From Actinomortierella ambigua (lineage: Eukaryota > Mortierellomycota > Mortierellomycetes > Mortierellales > Mortierellaceae): a stretch of 42,961 nt of DNA. Location: the NCBI GenBank assembly GCA_016098155.1, contig JAAAJB010000297.1:1-42961 (forward strand), given 5' to 3'. Position 1 is the stretch's first letter; every line of letters begins with the position of its first letter. Position numbers and translations under genes: made by a program. Below, one piece after another: positions 1 to 10,538 of this stretch. The notes under the pieces are model-generated. The model was not told where the DNA came from, searched no databases, and saw only the letters and a program-made list of their open reading frames with translations.

Positions 1-24
1 ATACTACGAAGACGCGCCTCTAAA

Positions 25-56
25 TTTGACCACTTTTTGGTGGTGCGCACCATACT
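25..56 (+). repeat. Left copy of a ~33 bp inverted motif
   Basis: The sequence from TTTGACCACTTTTT to CACCATACT recurs in inverted orientation at 42688-42720, with about 28 of 33 positions matching by eye. The right half (GGTGGTGCGCACC) is itself nearly palindromic. It probably belongs to an interspersed repeat or transposon end, but no element can be delimited from this window. The rest of 1-531 holds no recognisable gene apart from the possible frame-shifted tail of the acyltransferase down to position 429. Confidence 0.4.
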
Positions 57-531
57 CTGATGTTGTGATTTTGCCAGTTGAAGTATCGCTTTTTTAAATA
101 CTATCGGATTTCGCCTTGATCGCGATTTGGGTGTGGCAATCGAATGGGGCTTACAAGTTCTCATGCCAGCTGCGGGTGCATCTCGGGATCGGGAAGGAGT
201 AAGAGGTGAGAATGAGGTACAGTTGAAAGAGAACATGTGATGCCAAAGTATTCCACCTCCATCAGCACCGACTTTGACAGCGCCCGATTGGACGGAGGTG
301 GAAAGAGAATAGATGAGTAGGAAGTAGTCGTCAGAAGGCGAGCAGTTCGACCAAGACATATTACACTTTATTGGGAAAGAGCAGGTGGTCCACAAGAATA
401 GCCTGATATTTGGATCAACGCTTTCGTTCTATGATGAGCTGCCGTGAAAAGCCTCTGTGAACGAGAAGTCGGTGCAATCTTGACATGACGCCAAGAGTAA
501 GATGCGTTTCAGCTCGCGTAAATAGTGCTTG

Positions 532-1963
532 CTAATTACGCTCACGGCCGTTGGGCGTTGACCTCTGGCAAGAGGCGGTAATCGTCATGATTCCGCCAGC
601 TGTCGTGATATAGATGGTGAAAGCAGATCCGGGAGGGCAAGCTGACTGGCTGAACACGGCATCCGCAACCTCATATGGCTGCTTTTCCAGTGTGAGGGAA
701 GAGAACCAGCCTCGTCCTATATTCGAGACTCTCGTGGAAGCAAAGCGACCATTGTACGCCTTCCTTAATGATTGTATCATAGCGTTCTCCCACGCACCGC
801 CGCGCAAGGACATGAACTTTAATAGGCCCAAGCGCTCGCAGAGAACTTGAATCCCTGGCTTCGTCTTTGTAGCCTTGGTTAATGCTTTGTGGTAGTCTGC
901 TGCGACGGACCAGAACGAGGTCACTGGCTTTATGGAGACCATATAAGGCAACTCGGACACGAAGTTGCCTTGCTCGTATCGGTCAATCTTGCTAGGTATT
1001 AGCCCACGCAATGAGACTGGAGACTGGAAGAACTGCAAAGCTTCAACCTTGTCACCTCTGAGTTGAAGGGGATAAATGAAGCACGCCTGTGTGGCAAAGG
1101 CTATTGCGGCGTGAATCATGGACTGTACGGTGATGGAACGCCGCTTGGCGGCCTTCATGATCCCGCTGGTCTCGTCTTGGGTCGATTGGAGAAGGGTTAT
1201 CTCGGTCAAATTGAGGGCTGTGTTCGCATTCTCCCAGCCGGTCCAGAATCTTGCCCCAAGGAGGCGGTTGAGCGGCCAAGGAAAAAGTGTGCATGCAGAC
1301 TTCTCAAAGTGACACCTCCTGAAGCTTGGATTGCAATTGACACGAAGGTCAATCGGAAGAGGCATCTCTTTATCCTTGGGCGAAGGAACGATCCACTGTA
1401 TGGGATTCATCCATGATGGCCCGGAGACCATAATGTTGATCTGCTCGTGAAGCTGCTCTGTCATTGCCATTGCTGATAGTCCATCGCCGATGGCATGATG
1501 GAAGGTGTAGAGCAGGAAAAACGAGTCGTCCACCTCGACGCGAACAACAACAATACGCCAAAGAGGAGTTGTCAGATCAAACAGGTCAAAGGGCTCGCTG
1601 ACCTCGTCCTCAATCACGCTGGCGACATCCTGTGGCTTCAGAACCGAGCGCACATGGACCACCCGTGACAGATCGACTTTAGGAAGCAGTACAAAAGTTG
1701 GATGCTTTGACGTGGTCGCGGATAACAAGCGAGAGAGCCAGATGCTCTTGAATCAGCCATATCAGTGGGTGGGCGAGGAAGGCTGTCCAAGATGGTTTGT
1801 TGTCGGTCGTGGGGTGATGTCGATAGTCGTTCCTGGCACGCAAACGGGGTCCAAGAACGACCTTGTAACACCATCCAACGTTACTGAGTGCCAAATGGAA
1901 TCGTTCCACATTGTGGACAGCACGGAATTCTGGGAGGTTGCACACGGTCAAGGTGGTGGTCAT
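532..1963 (-). pseudogene. AATase-like acyltransferase (condensation-type fold), frame-disrupted
   Basis: This resembles the alcohol O-acetyltransferase/condensation superfamily, whose members move an acyl group from acyl-CoA to an alcohol or amine. The catalytic motif HHAIGDG (HHxxxDG) sits in the larger reading piece (532-1728), followed by a long stretch ending with the late-domain segment RVSNIGRG and FTIYITTAGG. The natural N-terminus lies in another frame (1963 to about 1712; it starts MTTTLTVCNLPEF and ends in LALSLVIRDH). The two frames meet near 1711-1713, where the inverted fragment at 2479-2607 carries two extra bases (CG) that would restore one continuous frame. A second shift is suspected at the 3' end: the frame stops at 532, but a neighbouring frame reading HYLRELKRILLLA continues to 429. 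So this is a recent pseudogene, or it contains assembly errors. The substrate cannot be told from the sequence. Confidence 0.65.
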
Positions 1964-3517
1964 TGGAAGCTGAGTGGTGATAAAGGAGGAAAACCGGCGA
2001 AACAGGAGCTGCCAAAGAAGTCTCTATTTGTATCTCAAGGATTCAATTTAAAGAGAGGCTATGTTCAAATGCCAAGGGTGCTTTGCACATCCTAGCAAAG
2101 CTTATTTCGCTCCATGCAACAGTACAGCACCCCATGTCCACCTCTCACGCGGCCCCTTCCCAACAGCAAGAGTCATCAAGCAGGCTCCAGATCCTTCGTG
2201 AGATGGACGTTCCCTTTGTCAACAGCATCATTGTCAACATCCACCGGCTTCTACACACTCTCAATTTTAGTAAAAGTAGCGCCAAAGCCTCCCAAATAAT
2301 AATCAACCTTCTCTCCGCTCTTCCTTGACCGTTACTGGTTGCATTCTTTACCTTGTTCCTCACTCTGTACCTTGTTCCTCAGCCTGTTGTGGAATAAAGT
2401 CCAGATGGTTGATATTTGTTATAAAGAACTCTCCATGCTCGTCTGTCCTAATCTAGGACAAGGACAAACTTAAATTTGTCATATCCTACGACCAACAACA
2501 AAGCTCTTGGACAGCCTTCCTTGCCCGCCCACTGACATTCCTGATTCAAGAGCATCTAGCTCTCTCGCTTGTTATTCGCGACCACGCGTCAAAACATTCA
2601 ACTTTGTAGGCTAAATATGAGTAGCAACTATCCTCACTCGTGCATCTCTCTCTCTCACTTTTTTTGTTTTACCATTGCACTTCACTCTCTCGCTATCGAC
2701 CACGATCTAGTATGGATTTGATATGCATGCCACCGTTTTATGATTTCTCTTCAAAGAGATTGACAGCCAGACGATTCAGCTTCTGTAGTGCGATCAACGG
2801 ACTAGCAGAATGGTATAATTGACATTAGTAGTATGTCCCTTTGCGATTACCAAAAAAAAACAATGCCCCTCGTATAACGCCCATTGAATTTCCATTTCCT
2901 TCAGCACTCCATCTCATAAACACATCGAGAGCACTGAGGGTTAATCAGCATGCAAGTCATGGGCGAGAAAGCCATACCCATGGCTCAGTTCTTTTCTACT
3001 TCACTTGGAGGCTGGGGGGGGGGGTTTGCGTCAACTCCTGAACATGGAATTTTTGTGACATTGAGTTTTAAACTGTCAATTCTCTGTTCAGCCGAGTTCA
3101 AATTTCGCCAGATTTTTTTTTTTTTTTTAAAAAAAATAGGACACCGTCTCACATTCTTTGAACACTACTGTTTGAGTAGATTTTACACCAGTCTTTGAGG
3201 ACGCAGGCCGTGTACGACTGCAAGGCACGCTGATACCGAATGCAGCACGGGAGCATGGATGGGCTGCACAGAGCCATTATCGCGAACTGCAGTAGCTAAG
3301 GCCCAGTCGGAGGCTTTCAGCCGCAACGACTCGAAACTAGTAGGTGTATATCTCGTGAATTTTAGTGTATTGCCTAATTTGTCTAGATTTGTGATTGCTG
3401 CAAGCTAACACACTCACTCGAAGAATTTGTTTCTCGGGAAGGCACGAAGGTTGTGTGTAGATCTGAGCGAAAGGATGGGGGAGGGGAAAAAATGTTTTCC
3501 TCCTGCACCTTATAAAA
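1964..3517. other. Intergenic region, no gene recognised
   Basis: Apart from the inverted acyltransferase fragment at 2479-2607, I see no coding unit here. There is a poly-G run near 3013-3022, and a poly-T tract followed by poly-A near 3113-3137. Short ORFs on both strands lack any recognisable motif. Confidence 0.5.
2479..2607 (+). repeat. Inverted fragment of the neighbouring acyltransferase gene
   Basis: Read on the plus strand, this segment (for example CTTGGACAGCCTTCCT and GATTCAAGAGCATCTAGC) matches the minus-strand acyltransferase sequence at about 1690-1812 over some 125 bp. The two form an inverted repeat with a spacer of roughly 670 bp. The copy ends abruptly at a TAG and carries no catalytic motif, so it is a gene fragment. 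It keeps CACGCGTC where the gene has CACGTC. Confidence 0.8.
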
Positions 3518-5536
3518 TCATGATTTGTGTTTCTTGACCATGCGAGCATCCTCAGGGTCGACCACAGGTTCTGTCGTCGACTTTCGCTTGCAGCGCTCCA
3601 AACTTGAAGGTGGCGGTGGCGGTGGTGCTGGCGGTACCACCACTTGGCTCTGTTGATTTGTTCTTCGGCGTCGACCCTGGGGCTTCCCAAGGCCGCTCGA
3701 ACTTCTCTGGCGGCTAGGCGTGCGATTGCTCTCTTCAAGGCTGTTGTCATTATTGTTGTGGTTGGTGTGGTTGTTATCGTTGTTGTCGCCGGTACCGCTA
3801 CCACTGGGTGGACATCTCGTAACCATTTGGGTAGCCGCAGAGGTGGTAGCCGCTTTGGCGTTGAATCTCACTGAAATGCGCTTATGCCTTCGTTTGGTAC
3901 CGGTGGATGCATTGCCAGGGCGCCGACGGCTGCGCTCTGAAGGTGGAGTAACTGTGGTCTTCTCCGCACACAGTGCAGCGGGAGTCGAGGAAACAACGGG
4001 ACCAGTGACTGTGGTTGCCGCTATGGCTATTGGGAGACGAGAAGTAGGGTTAAGGGGGTTGGCTGGAATGATAGAGTGACGCGGTACCGTTGTTGTAGGT
4101 GCTAGGACCGATACTGGAGGAGGCGATACACATGAGGTAGCTGTGGCATGCGAGGAGGGATCATGATATGCACTTGTCGATGATAATGTAGTAGATGGTC
4201 CTGGGGAGCTACATGCCACAGCTGAGGGACGCGTCTTTGAATGGCAATTCTTCCGTGGGCGATCACAGTGGTTACCATGCAGTGGTAGTGGACTTGAATT
4301 GGGGGTAGTGGTGGTTCGCATGGTCCTGAAGGAGGAAAAAGAATCGGAGGATGCAGCGCAAAGGCCTAGCGAGCTCTCACGACTGGTGCTGCTGGTACTA
4401 CCAGCGATGGAGCAAGGAAGAGAGGGGTCAGCAGGAACAGCAGCCGTTGGTATTGAGTAGGAAAACGTGAACTTATATTCTGAAAGAGGTTTCAAGGCAG
4501 CAGTGCCTGGAATGCTAGTATTGACAGCGAAAGGTGGCAACGGAGAGAGACCAAACGCCCAGAGCTCGGGTGGAGGGAGGTTATATGGACCAAAGAGTGC
4601 GTTGTAGCCCATAGCCACGTTGTTCACAATCGTTTCGGGGGATAGGGGCGCGGTATCACCACTGGCCAGGACGCTGTTGCCGTCAACCTCAGTGTTCTGG
4701 GAATGTCGCGCAAAGGAGGATGACCGCGAAAATACCCCCCGCTGCGTAAGATGGCTCCGCGCGCGCCGGATGGTGGACTGGCAGGGCTGCAGGCCAAGTG
4801 AGCTTTGGGTCCGACGTGGGGGAGAAGGATATCGCGGAACGTCGGGAACTGGGGTGTCCCAAGAAGGCAGTGGCGTCACAGTGATGATCGGTCTCGCTGC
4901 TGGTGATGCGGTTACAAACTGTGGAGTGGGCGTGATGCAAGGTAGCGGAATCCAGAAAACTCCTCCAGGCATCAATATCTGAGCTGCCTGAATGCTGCTG
5001 GCAGACGAGACTGCAGACTTTCTACCCTTGGTTGAGGATGTGTGAGGCGTATCAAATACAGTCCCCTGTCCTAAGGTTGCCGGGTCGAATGATGTCCTTG
5101 AAAGCATTGGCAGCACAGGCAGGGTTACGTAGCTGTGGGGAGACGAAGCATCTTCAGATGCAGTCGAGGTCGCTGGGACAAGAGCGGGCCTACCAGTTCT
5201 GGATGCCTTGGCTCTCTCATTGAGCTCTTGTGCACAGAGAGAGTGGTCATGGCGAGCAGGCAGCTGCCGAGGTGGATGCACCTGGAGTGGGATATGCGAC
5301 GTGGTATGCGTTACACTTGTGGGGAGAAGTGAAGGTGTGAGGTCGATGTCTGGTGTTTTCATATTGGTAAGGGGAGCAATAGTGTATGCAGAAGAGGAGG
5401 TGGGCGTAGAAGAGAAAGAAGAAAGTAATCTCCACCTCCATGTTGTTTCTTGTCCCGAACTTGATGTGCTGCCCACTGATACCATTTCTCTTTCTGTTGT
5501 GGCAACATGAGGGTCAGCCTCATACTGATGAGGCAT
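3518..5536 (-). CDS. Ser/Thr/Pro-rich protein of unknown function, probably nuclear
   Basis: This is an uninterrupted 672-codon frame starting MPHQYEADPH and ending VKKHKS. No domain is recognised. Most of the protein is low-complexity Ser, Thr and Pro, as expected of a disordered regulator. Visible features are an Asn/Asp/His-rich run encoded by AAC-type repeats near 3750-3790, a basic stretch TKRRHKRISVRF, a proline run (PPAPPPPPPSS), and basic clusters near the C-terminus (RRRR, CKRKS, KKHKS) that resemble nuclear localisation signals. A better-ordered segment lies in the middle (GYNALFGPYNLPPPELWAFG). Its length and continuous reading frame support a real gene; the start is the first Met of the frame. 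It runs in the same direction as RFC3, about 460 bp downstream of that gene's stop. Confidence 0.6.
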   Translation of the reverse strand: MPHQYEADPHVATTEREMVSVGSTSSSGQETTWRWRLLSSFSSTPTSSSAYTIAPLTNMKTPDIDLTPSLLPTSVTHTTSHIPLQVHPPRQLPARHDHSLCAQELNERAKASRTGRPALVPATSTASEDASSPHSYVTLPVLPMLSRTSFDPATLGQGTVFDTPHTSSTKGRKSAVSSASSIQAAQILMPGGVFWIPLPCITPTPQFVTASPAARPIITVTPLPSWDTPVPDVPRYPSPPRRTQSSLGLQPCQSTIRRARSHLTQRGVFSRSSSFARHSQNTEVDGNSVLASGDTAPLSPETIVNNVAMGYNALFGPYNLPPPELWAFGLSPLPPFAVNTSIPGTAALKPLSEYKFTFSYSIPTAAVPADPSLPCSIAGSTSSTSRESSLGLCAASSDSFSSFRTMRTTTTPNSSPLPLHGNHCDRPRKNCHSKTRPSAVACSSPGPSTTLSSTSAYHDPSSHATATSCVSPPPVSVLAPTTTVPRHSIIPANPLNPTSRLPIAIAATTVTGPVVSSTPAALCAEKTTVTPPSERSRRRPGNASTGTKRRHKRISVRFNAKAATTSAATQMVTRCPPSGSGTGDNNDNNHTNHNNNDNSLEESNRTPSRQRSSSGLGKPQGRRRRTNQQSQVVVPPAPPPPPPSSLERCKRKSTTEPVVDPEDARMVKKHKS

Positions 5537-5995
5537 AACTCTATCAGGTCAATCAAACAAAAGAAAGTAAATTTAGACCCTATATCACACTACCACTCCT
5601 TTCTCCACAGCTAGCCGCGCACACCTCATCATGCGGACTTGGCGAGATACTCTGCTGGGCCGGCAACAATATTGTAAATAGGAAAGGAGATCGAGATCAT
5701 CGTCCCTTTTTCTATTGAGTCCTCGTATCATCTGGCGCGTTCCTGTCTTAGCCAAGACACTCTGGTTCGGTGTTCTCCAAGTCAAGTGCTCTGCACCAAG
5801 GGCATGGCTGGAGGGTGATATCAATGCTGCCCGAGGGGATGACTGCGAGTTCATGATACAAGGTTGTGGTCAGTCCTGGGGAAGGGTTACAAAAATGGCA
5901 AAGAAGATGACCAAATGTTATGGTGTAGAGCCATTCGCTGGATGAGTGTGGCCATTGTTATGATTCAATTTCAATCAAGACGTCTCCCGTAACTT
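5537..5995. other. Spacer between RFC3 and the Ser/Pro-rich gene
   Basis: This should contain the RFC3 3' UTR and the promoter of the 672-aa protein, both on the minus strand. A short minus-strand ORF (5585-5854) has no recognisable motif and is not called as a gene. Confidence 0.4.
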
Positions 5996-7868
5996 CTATT
6001 TGTTCATGAGCTCTGTTGCAATCTTGAAAGATCCTATCAAAGACGTCAGTTGGATGCGCTCGCTCGAGCCTGTCGAGAGCTTATATCTAGCAAATGAAGT
6101 GAAAGTGCGTAATAGAAGAAAGGGTCAGTCTTCGCCGTTGTAACAAAGGGAAATAATATCATTGCATCAATAGCATTCTCGAGCATAGAACATCGACAAT
6201 ATCTCTTTAACAAGGTACTTACTCTACTTCCGCCAATTTGTCTAGAATATAGACCCTTGCTGCAGATGGCATTTCAACCAGCTCGATATAGTTGTATACT
6301 TCTGTCAAAATGTCCTGCAAGGCCATTCCTGTCTCTGTTTTCAGCTTGGAGATGTCTATTGATGGGGTGCAAAGATTCAATCAAATACAATAAGCGCACT
6401 GAGCAAGAAAATCAAGCGTCCAGAAAACATGGTTCCAACGTCAGATGAAGATGTACATACTGGAATAGGAGGTGGTAAAGTCTTCCGATAGCATGCTGCT
6501 CACAATCTTTTCAATGTCTGCTGGGTGAGGGTTTCCAGTGCAGTTGTAGACTGCATCCTCGTTAACAACATCATAACCAGCGTGACAAGCCTATGAAATC
6601 GAGAGAGTGAGAGGGAGAGAGAGGAATGGGCGACCCAACTATGAGAAACCAGCATGGTAGGATAAAAAACGCGTTCAATAGGTATGGTCTCATAGTATCG
6701 ATTAGTGCACCAACCTGTAGGATGTTCAAGGCACGACGCATATCGCCTCGAGACAATTGCAGCAATGCCTTCATGCCATCCTCTGTAATGTTCACGTTTT
6801 CGCTTTCAATGATGTACTTGAGGCGATCGGCAACCTGGTCCTGCTCTAGAGGTCCAAATCGGAAACGTGTGCAACGTGATTGCAAGGCGGGGATAATCTT
6901 ACTGACATAGTTGCAGATGATGCAGAAACGCACATTACGAGTGTACTTTTCGACCACTGTAGCGAGAAAGAAATAGAAGGTCGAGATTTTCATTAGAAAC
7001 GAAACGCCCAAGACTGCCGATCTAGGACCAAATGGGTTGAAATGCAAGAGGCTTGGCCACAAAAGAAAAAAAAATCCCCGCATACCTCGCCGAAGAGCGT
7101 TCTGAGCTGCTTGGGTCATCTGATCAGCCTCATCCAAGATAATCAGCTTGAATCCTGAACTGAAGATCTTCTTCGTGCTGGCAAAGCTCTTGATCTGCTC
7201 ACGCACCACATCAATTCCACGATCGTCTGAAGCGTTCAGCTGTTGAAATAGAGGAGCGGAAATGGATGACTACTAGTCAGTGATCGGAAAGTGCAATGTA
7301 AAGCACTGGTAATAGTTCAGGTCTGAGTAGCGTCATGTGCCATTACCTCCATTGTCATACTCTTCCACATGGGTCCATAGAGCTTGCGAGCACAGGCGAG
7401 AATGGTTGACGTCTTTCCTGTGCCTGGCGGTCCATAAAGCAGCAAGTGCGGCATCCTGTTTTCGTCAATGAAACGCTCGACTAGAGGTGGGAGTAGAGCA
7501 AAACTGTTAGTCTTTCTTGATAATAGCATTACCTCCGCCTTTCACTTTTCTTTGGCTGTCTTACTGGTGGCGGTGATATCCTTGTGTGATACCAAGTCAT
7601 CCAGCGTCACTGGTCTGTACTTCTCTACCCTATATATAGAGGGTCCATGGGGGAAAAAGAGAGGAACAGAGGCTTGTTGTGTGAATTCGTGTGCTCGAAT
7701 GGCATGCTGATCAACAAGTCGTTTCATGCAGCTTGTGCTTTTGTGTTGTTACCAGGGCAGGGAATCATTGACAGCTGAATCCGAGTCGCGCACGACCTGC
7801 TTTCCCTTTCCCTTCGAGCTGAACGATGCAAAGGCATCCTGGGCATCTGTCATCTCAACGTCATCCAT
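5996..7868 (-). CDS. RFC3: Replication factor C subunit 3 (human RFC5 orthologue), 8 exons
   Basis: This is an AAA+ subunit of the RFC clamp loader, which opens PCNA and loads it onto primed DNA in the nucleus. The exons I rebuilt are 7868-7753, 7629-7565, 7480-7347, 7239-7086, 6956-6715, 6590-6461, 6355-6223 and 6086-5996, giving 354 aa against about 340 for the yeast and human proteins. All introns are GT-AG. Visible motifs are the RFC start signature PWVEKYRP (about 38-45), Walker A GPPGTGKT (77-84), Walker B DEAD (141-144), sensor-1 Asn in CNYVSKI (172) and the SRC motif (183-185) that gives the arginine finger to the neighbouring subunit. The C-terminal collar reads through DFTTSY and [13 protein letters not shown] to ELMNK. 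The start is the Met of MDDVEMTD, the first in exon 1. The gene is divergent from RAD2, with 395 bp between the start codons. No lesion was seen. Confidence 0.95.
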
Positions 7869-8263
7869 TTTGTTGTGTGGTTGAACCTTGGGTCGTGAGT
7901 CGTGGTCGTGTTCGTGCCGTACGTGAGGTGGTGAACGACAAGCGCCAGGCAAACAGGGGCGCGTTTTTTTGTTTCTTGCCACCACTTTCTTCATTCTACA
8001 AAACACGGTCACGAGGTTGGGGGATAGCGTCAACTGAGTATGTCTTTTGACATCGTTTGCCATTGAGCCCGCGCCGTCGGTGTTGCATTCCTTCCATTCT
8101 TGCTGCGACACCTCCTGGTTGTCATTCACCCTTCACCTTGTCCACCTCCCACGTCCATTCTTTGTCCAGAGTACATTGGGATAAGCAGCATTGGTTACTC
8201 GCACTCTCACCATTCCTTTGTTCATTAGTTTCACCCCTCCTTGCCACCGTCCATAAAACCCCC
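7869..8263. promoter_or_regulatory. Bidirectional promoter shared by RFC3 and RAD2
   Basis: These 395 bp separate the start codons of two divergent DNA-maintenance genes. An ACGCGC core (on the minus strand, inside GGGCGCGTTTTTTT near 7949-7962) resembles the ACGCGT MCB/E2F-type sites of S-phase genes, but it is not a perfect match and it is single. No clear TATA box is visible. Confidence 0.5.
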
Positions 8264-10494
8264 ATGGGAGTCAAAGGTCTTTGGCGGTTGCTCCACCCGG
8301 TGGCGCGACCCATCAAACTCGAGACTTTGGCCAATCGAAGGCTTGCAGTCGATGCCAGCATCTGGCTCCACCAGTTCCTGCGTGGTATGCGTGATACGGA
8401 TGGTAACGCCATCGCGAACGCGCATCTCCTTGGCTTCTACCGTCGAATCTGCAAACTGCTCTACTATAATATCAAACCCGTCTTTGTCTACGACGGAGGA
8501 ACGCCGAACCTGAAACGATTGACACTTGTAAGTTTCAGCGCGCCAGATTCAGTTTTTACGGGTAAAGATGGTGTTTAAGGTCAATAGCACATGATCAACG
8601 TTGCTAAGTGATGTTGGGAACATTTAGGCTGAGCGCCGGAAACGTAAGAGAAACGACGCCAATATGTTGAAACGGACGGCCGAGAAGGTGCTGGCTACAC
8701 AGCTTCGATTGCGAGAACTTGAGAAGAAACGACTTGCCAAGTAAGAGAGATGCTATATGTCTTCTTTTTTTTTGTGTGTGCATACATCAGATCTAGACGC
8801 TTCCAATCGGCATCATTGTCACTCGCGGCTCAGTTGACACTTCTTTCTTTTCTTTTTCTCGTGGCGAACGTCGATGTCAAATAGGATGCACAAGGAGGCG
8901 GCCAAGGCAGCAGTAGCGGCAGGTGTGGACATTGTCCATGACTCAACTGACAACCCAAAGTACTACGACGAGCTGCAGGGGCTGCCTCAGGACGAGACTC
9001 TAGCTGCGGAGCACAAGGCAGCACTTGTGCGCTCGATCACAGGTGGTAACCAGGCGCGACTGGATAAGGACAGATATGTTCTCCCACCAATGGATATGGA
9101 TTTCGACGCGCTCGCGCAGATGCGACAGAACGACGTCCGCCTTGGCGTCAACCCAGAGGATATTGAACTTGACGATGTCCAAAAGTTCATCTCTGACTTC
9201 AAGAAGGAGGGTGGGCTGACCAACATTGACTCGGATGTGTTCAAAGCTCTACCTTCAGAGCTGCAGTATGAGATCCTCTCCGACATTCGTATGCGGTCCC
9301 GCGTCACCTCGTACGATCGCGTTCAGGAAATGGTGCGACTGGCCGATACGCCAATGGACTTCTCGAAACTGCAGGTCGAGGGCGTCATTCGCCGCAATAC
9401 CGTCACTCAGAAGCTCCTCACCGTCAATCAGGCTGTCAACAAGATGGACGAATCGACGGCGACCACAAATAATAGACCAGGCCGGATCGCATCCCAACGT
9501 AATCGAGAGTACCTCCTTATCAAGAATGAGGAAGGTGGATGGGTCCTTGGCGGCAAGGCAGCAGCTGGAGCTACGAAGGACAAGCCCTTGAATGTCGACT
9601 CGGATGAGGAGGAAGCCCCCGTCAAGACAGGGTCCCTATCACAGATCCAAGAGGTGGTCTCGGACGAGGATGACGACGTGGAGTTTGAAGAAGTCAAAGT
9701 CAACCCCGAGGATGGATCGCCCCGCATGCCCGCCACAAAGGTCGTCGAGCATCAGAAACATTCTCTTGTCGACGACTTTGAGGCCTATGTGGACGAGGAC
9801 GAGTCGATCGAGCAGGTCATGGCCAAGTTTGCAGAGCTCGAGGAAGAGGATGGTGGGGAGGGCGAGGGACGTCCACTGGCTATCCGACGACGCGAGACTA
9901 CACCCATTTCTGGCGTGGATGTGACAGGCGGAACCGACAGGATGGTTCTCGGCACACCTCAAAAGATGAGACTCGTTTCAGAAGAGGACGATGTCGAGTC
10001 GGGTGCTTCTCCCCTCAGCCATGAAAGTCTCGACTTTGGTGATTTTGATGATACACTAGACGAAGCAGACGATGCTGCTGTGATGGCGATACTGACGACA
10101 ACGGCCAGACTCGAAGGCCAGCAGCACGGTATCGTCATTTCAGACACACCTGGGACGACGCCCAGATCTTATCGCCACCGCCAGCGGGCACTCTCAGCGA
10201 GCGAGGAAGATCAACTCGATCGCGAGGGCTTCTTCAACTACTGGACAGCGCATGTGCCGATGAGTTTCAAGGAACGCCACCCAACACACGACTTTATGGT
10301 GCGCGAGGCCATCTACGAGTGGGACGAGGAGCAACTCGACTCGGAGAAACATTCTGCGCAGCGCAAGCTGGAAAAGACGAGCGTCAATGATGTTGTCGGA
10401 GTCAAGTGCCAGCGGTTCTGGGTAGAGTTTCTGACGAGCTTAGAACGTTGGCGTAAGATGGAATGGGCGCGCGATGCAACAAGTGAAGTTAAAG

Positions 10495-10538
<44 letters not shown>

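Noticed and set aside
5585..5854. 89-codon minus-strand ORF between RFC3 and the Ser/Pro-rich gene
   Set aside because: No motif; sits in UTR/promoter space.
8057..8263. N-terminal extension of RAD2 upstream of MGVKGLW
   Set aside because: The family start is Met-Gly-Val; an extension would block the active-site N-terminus.
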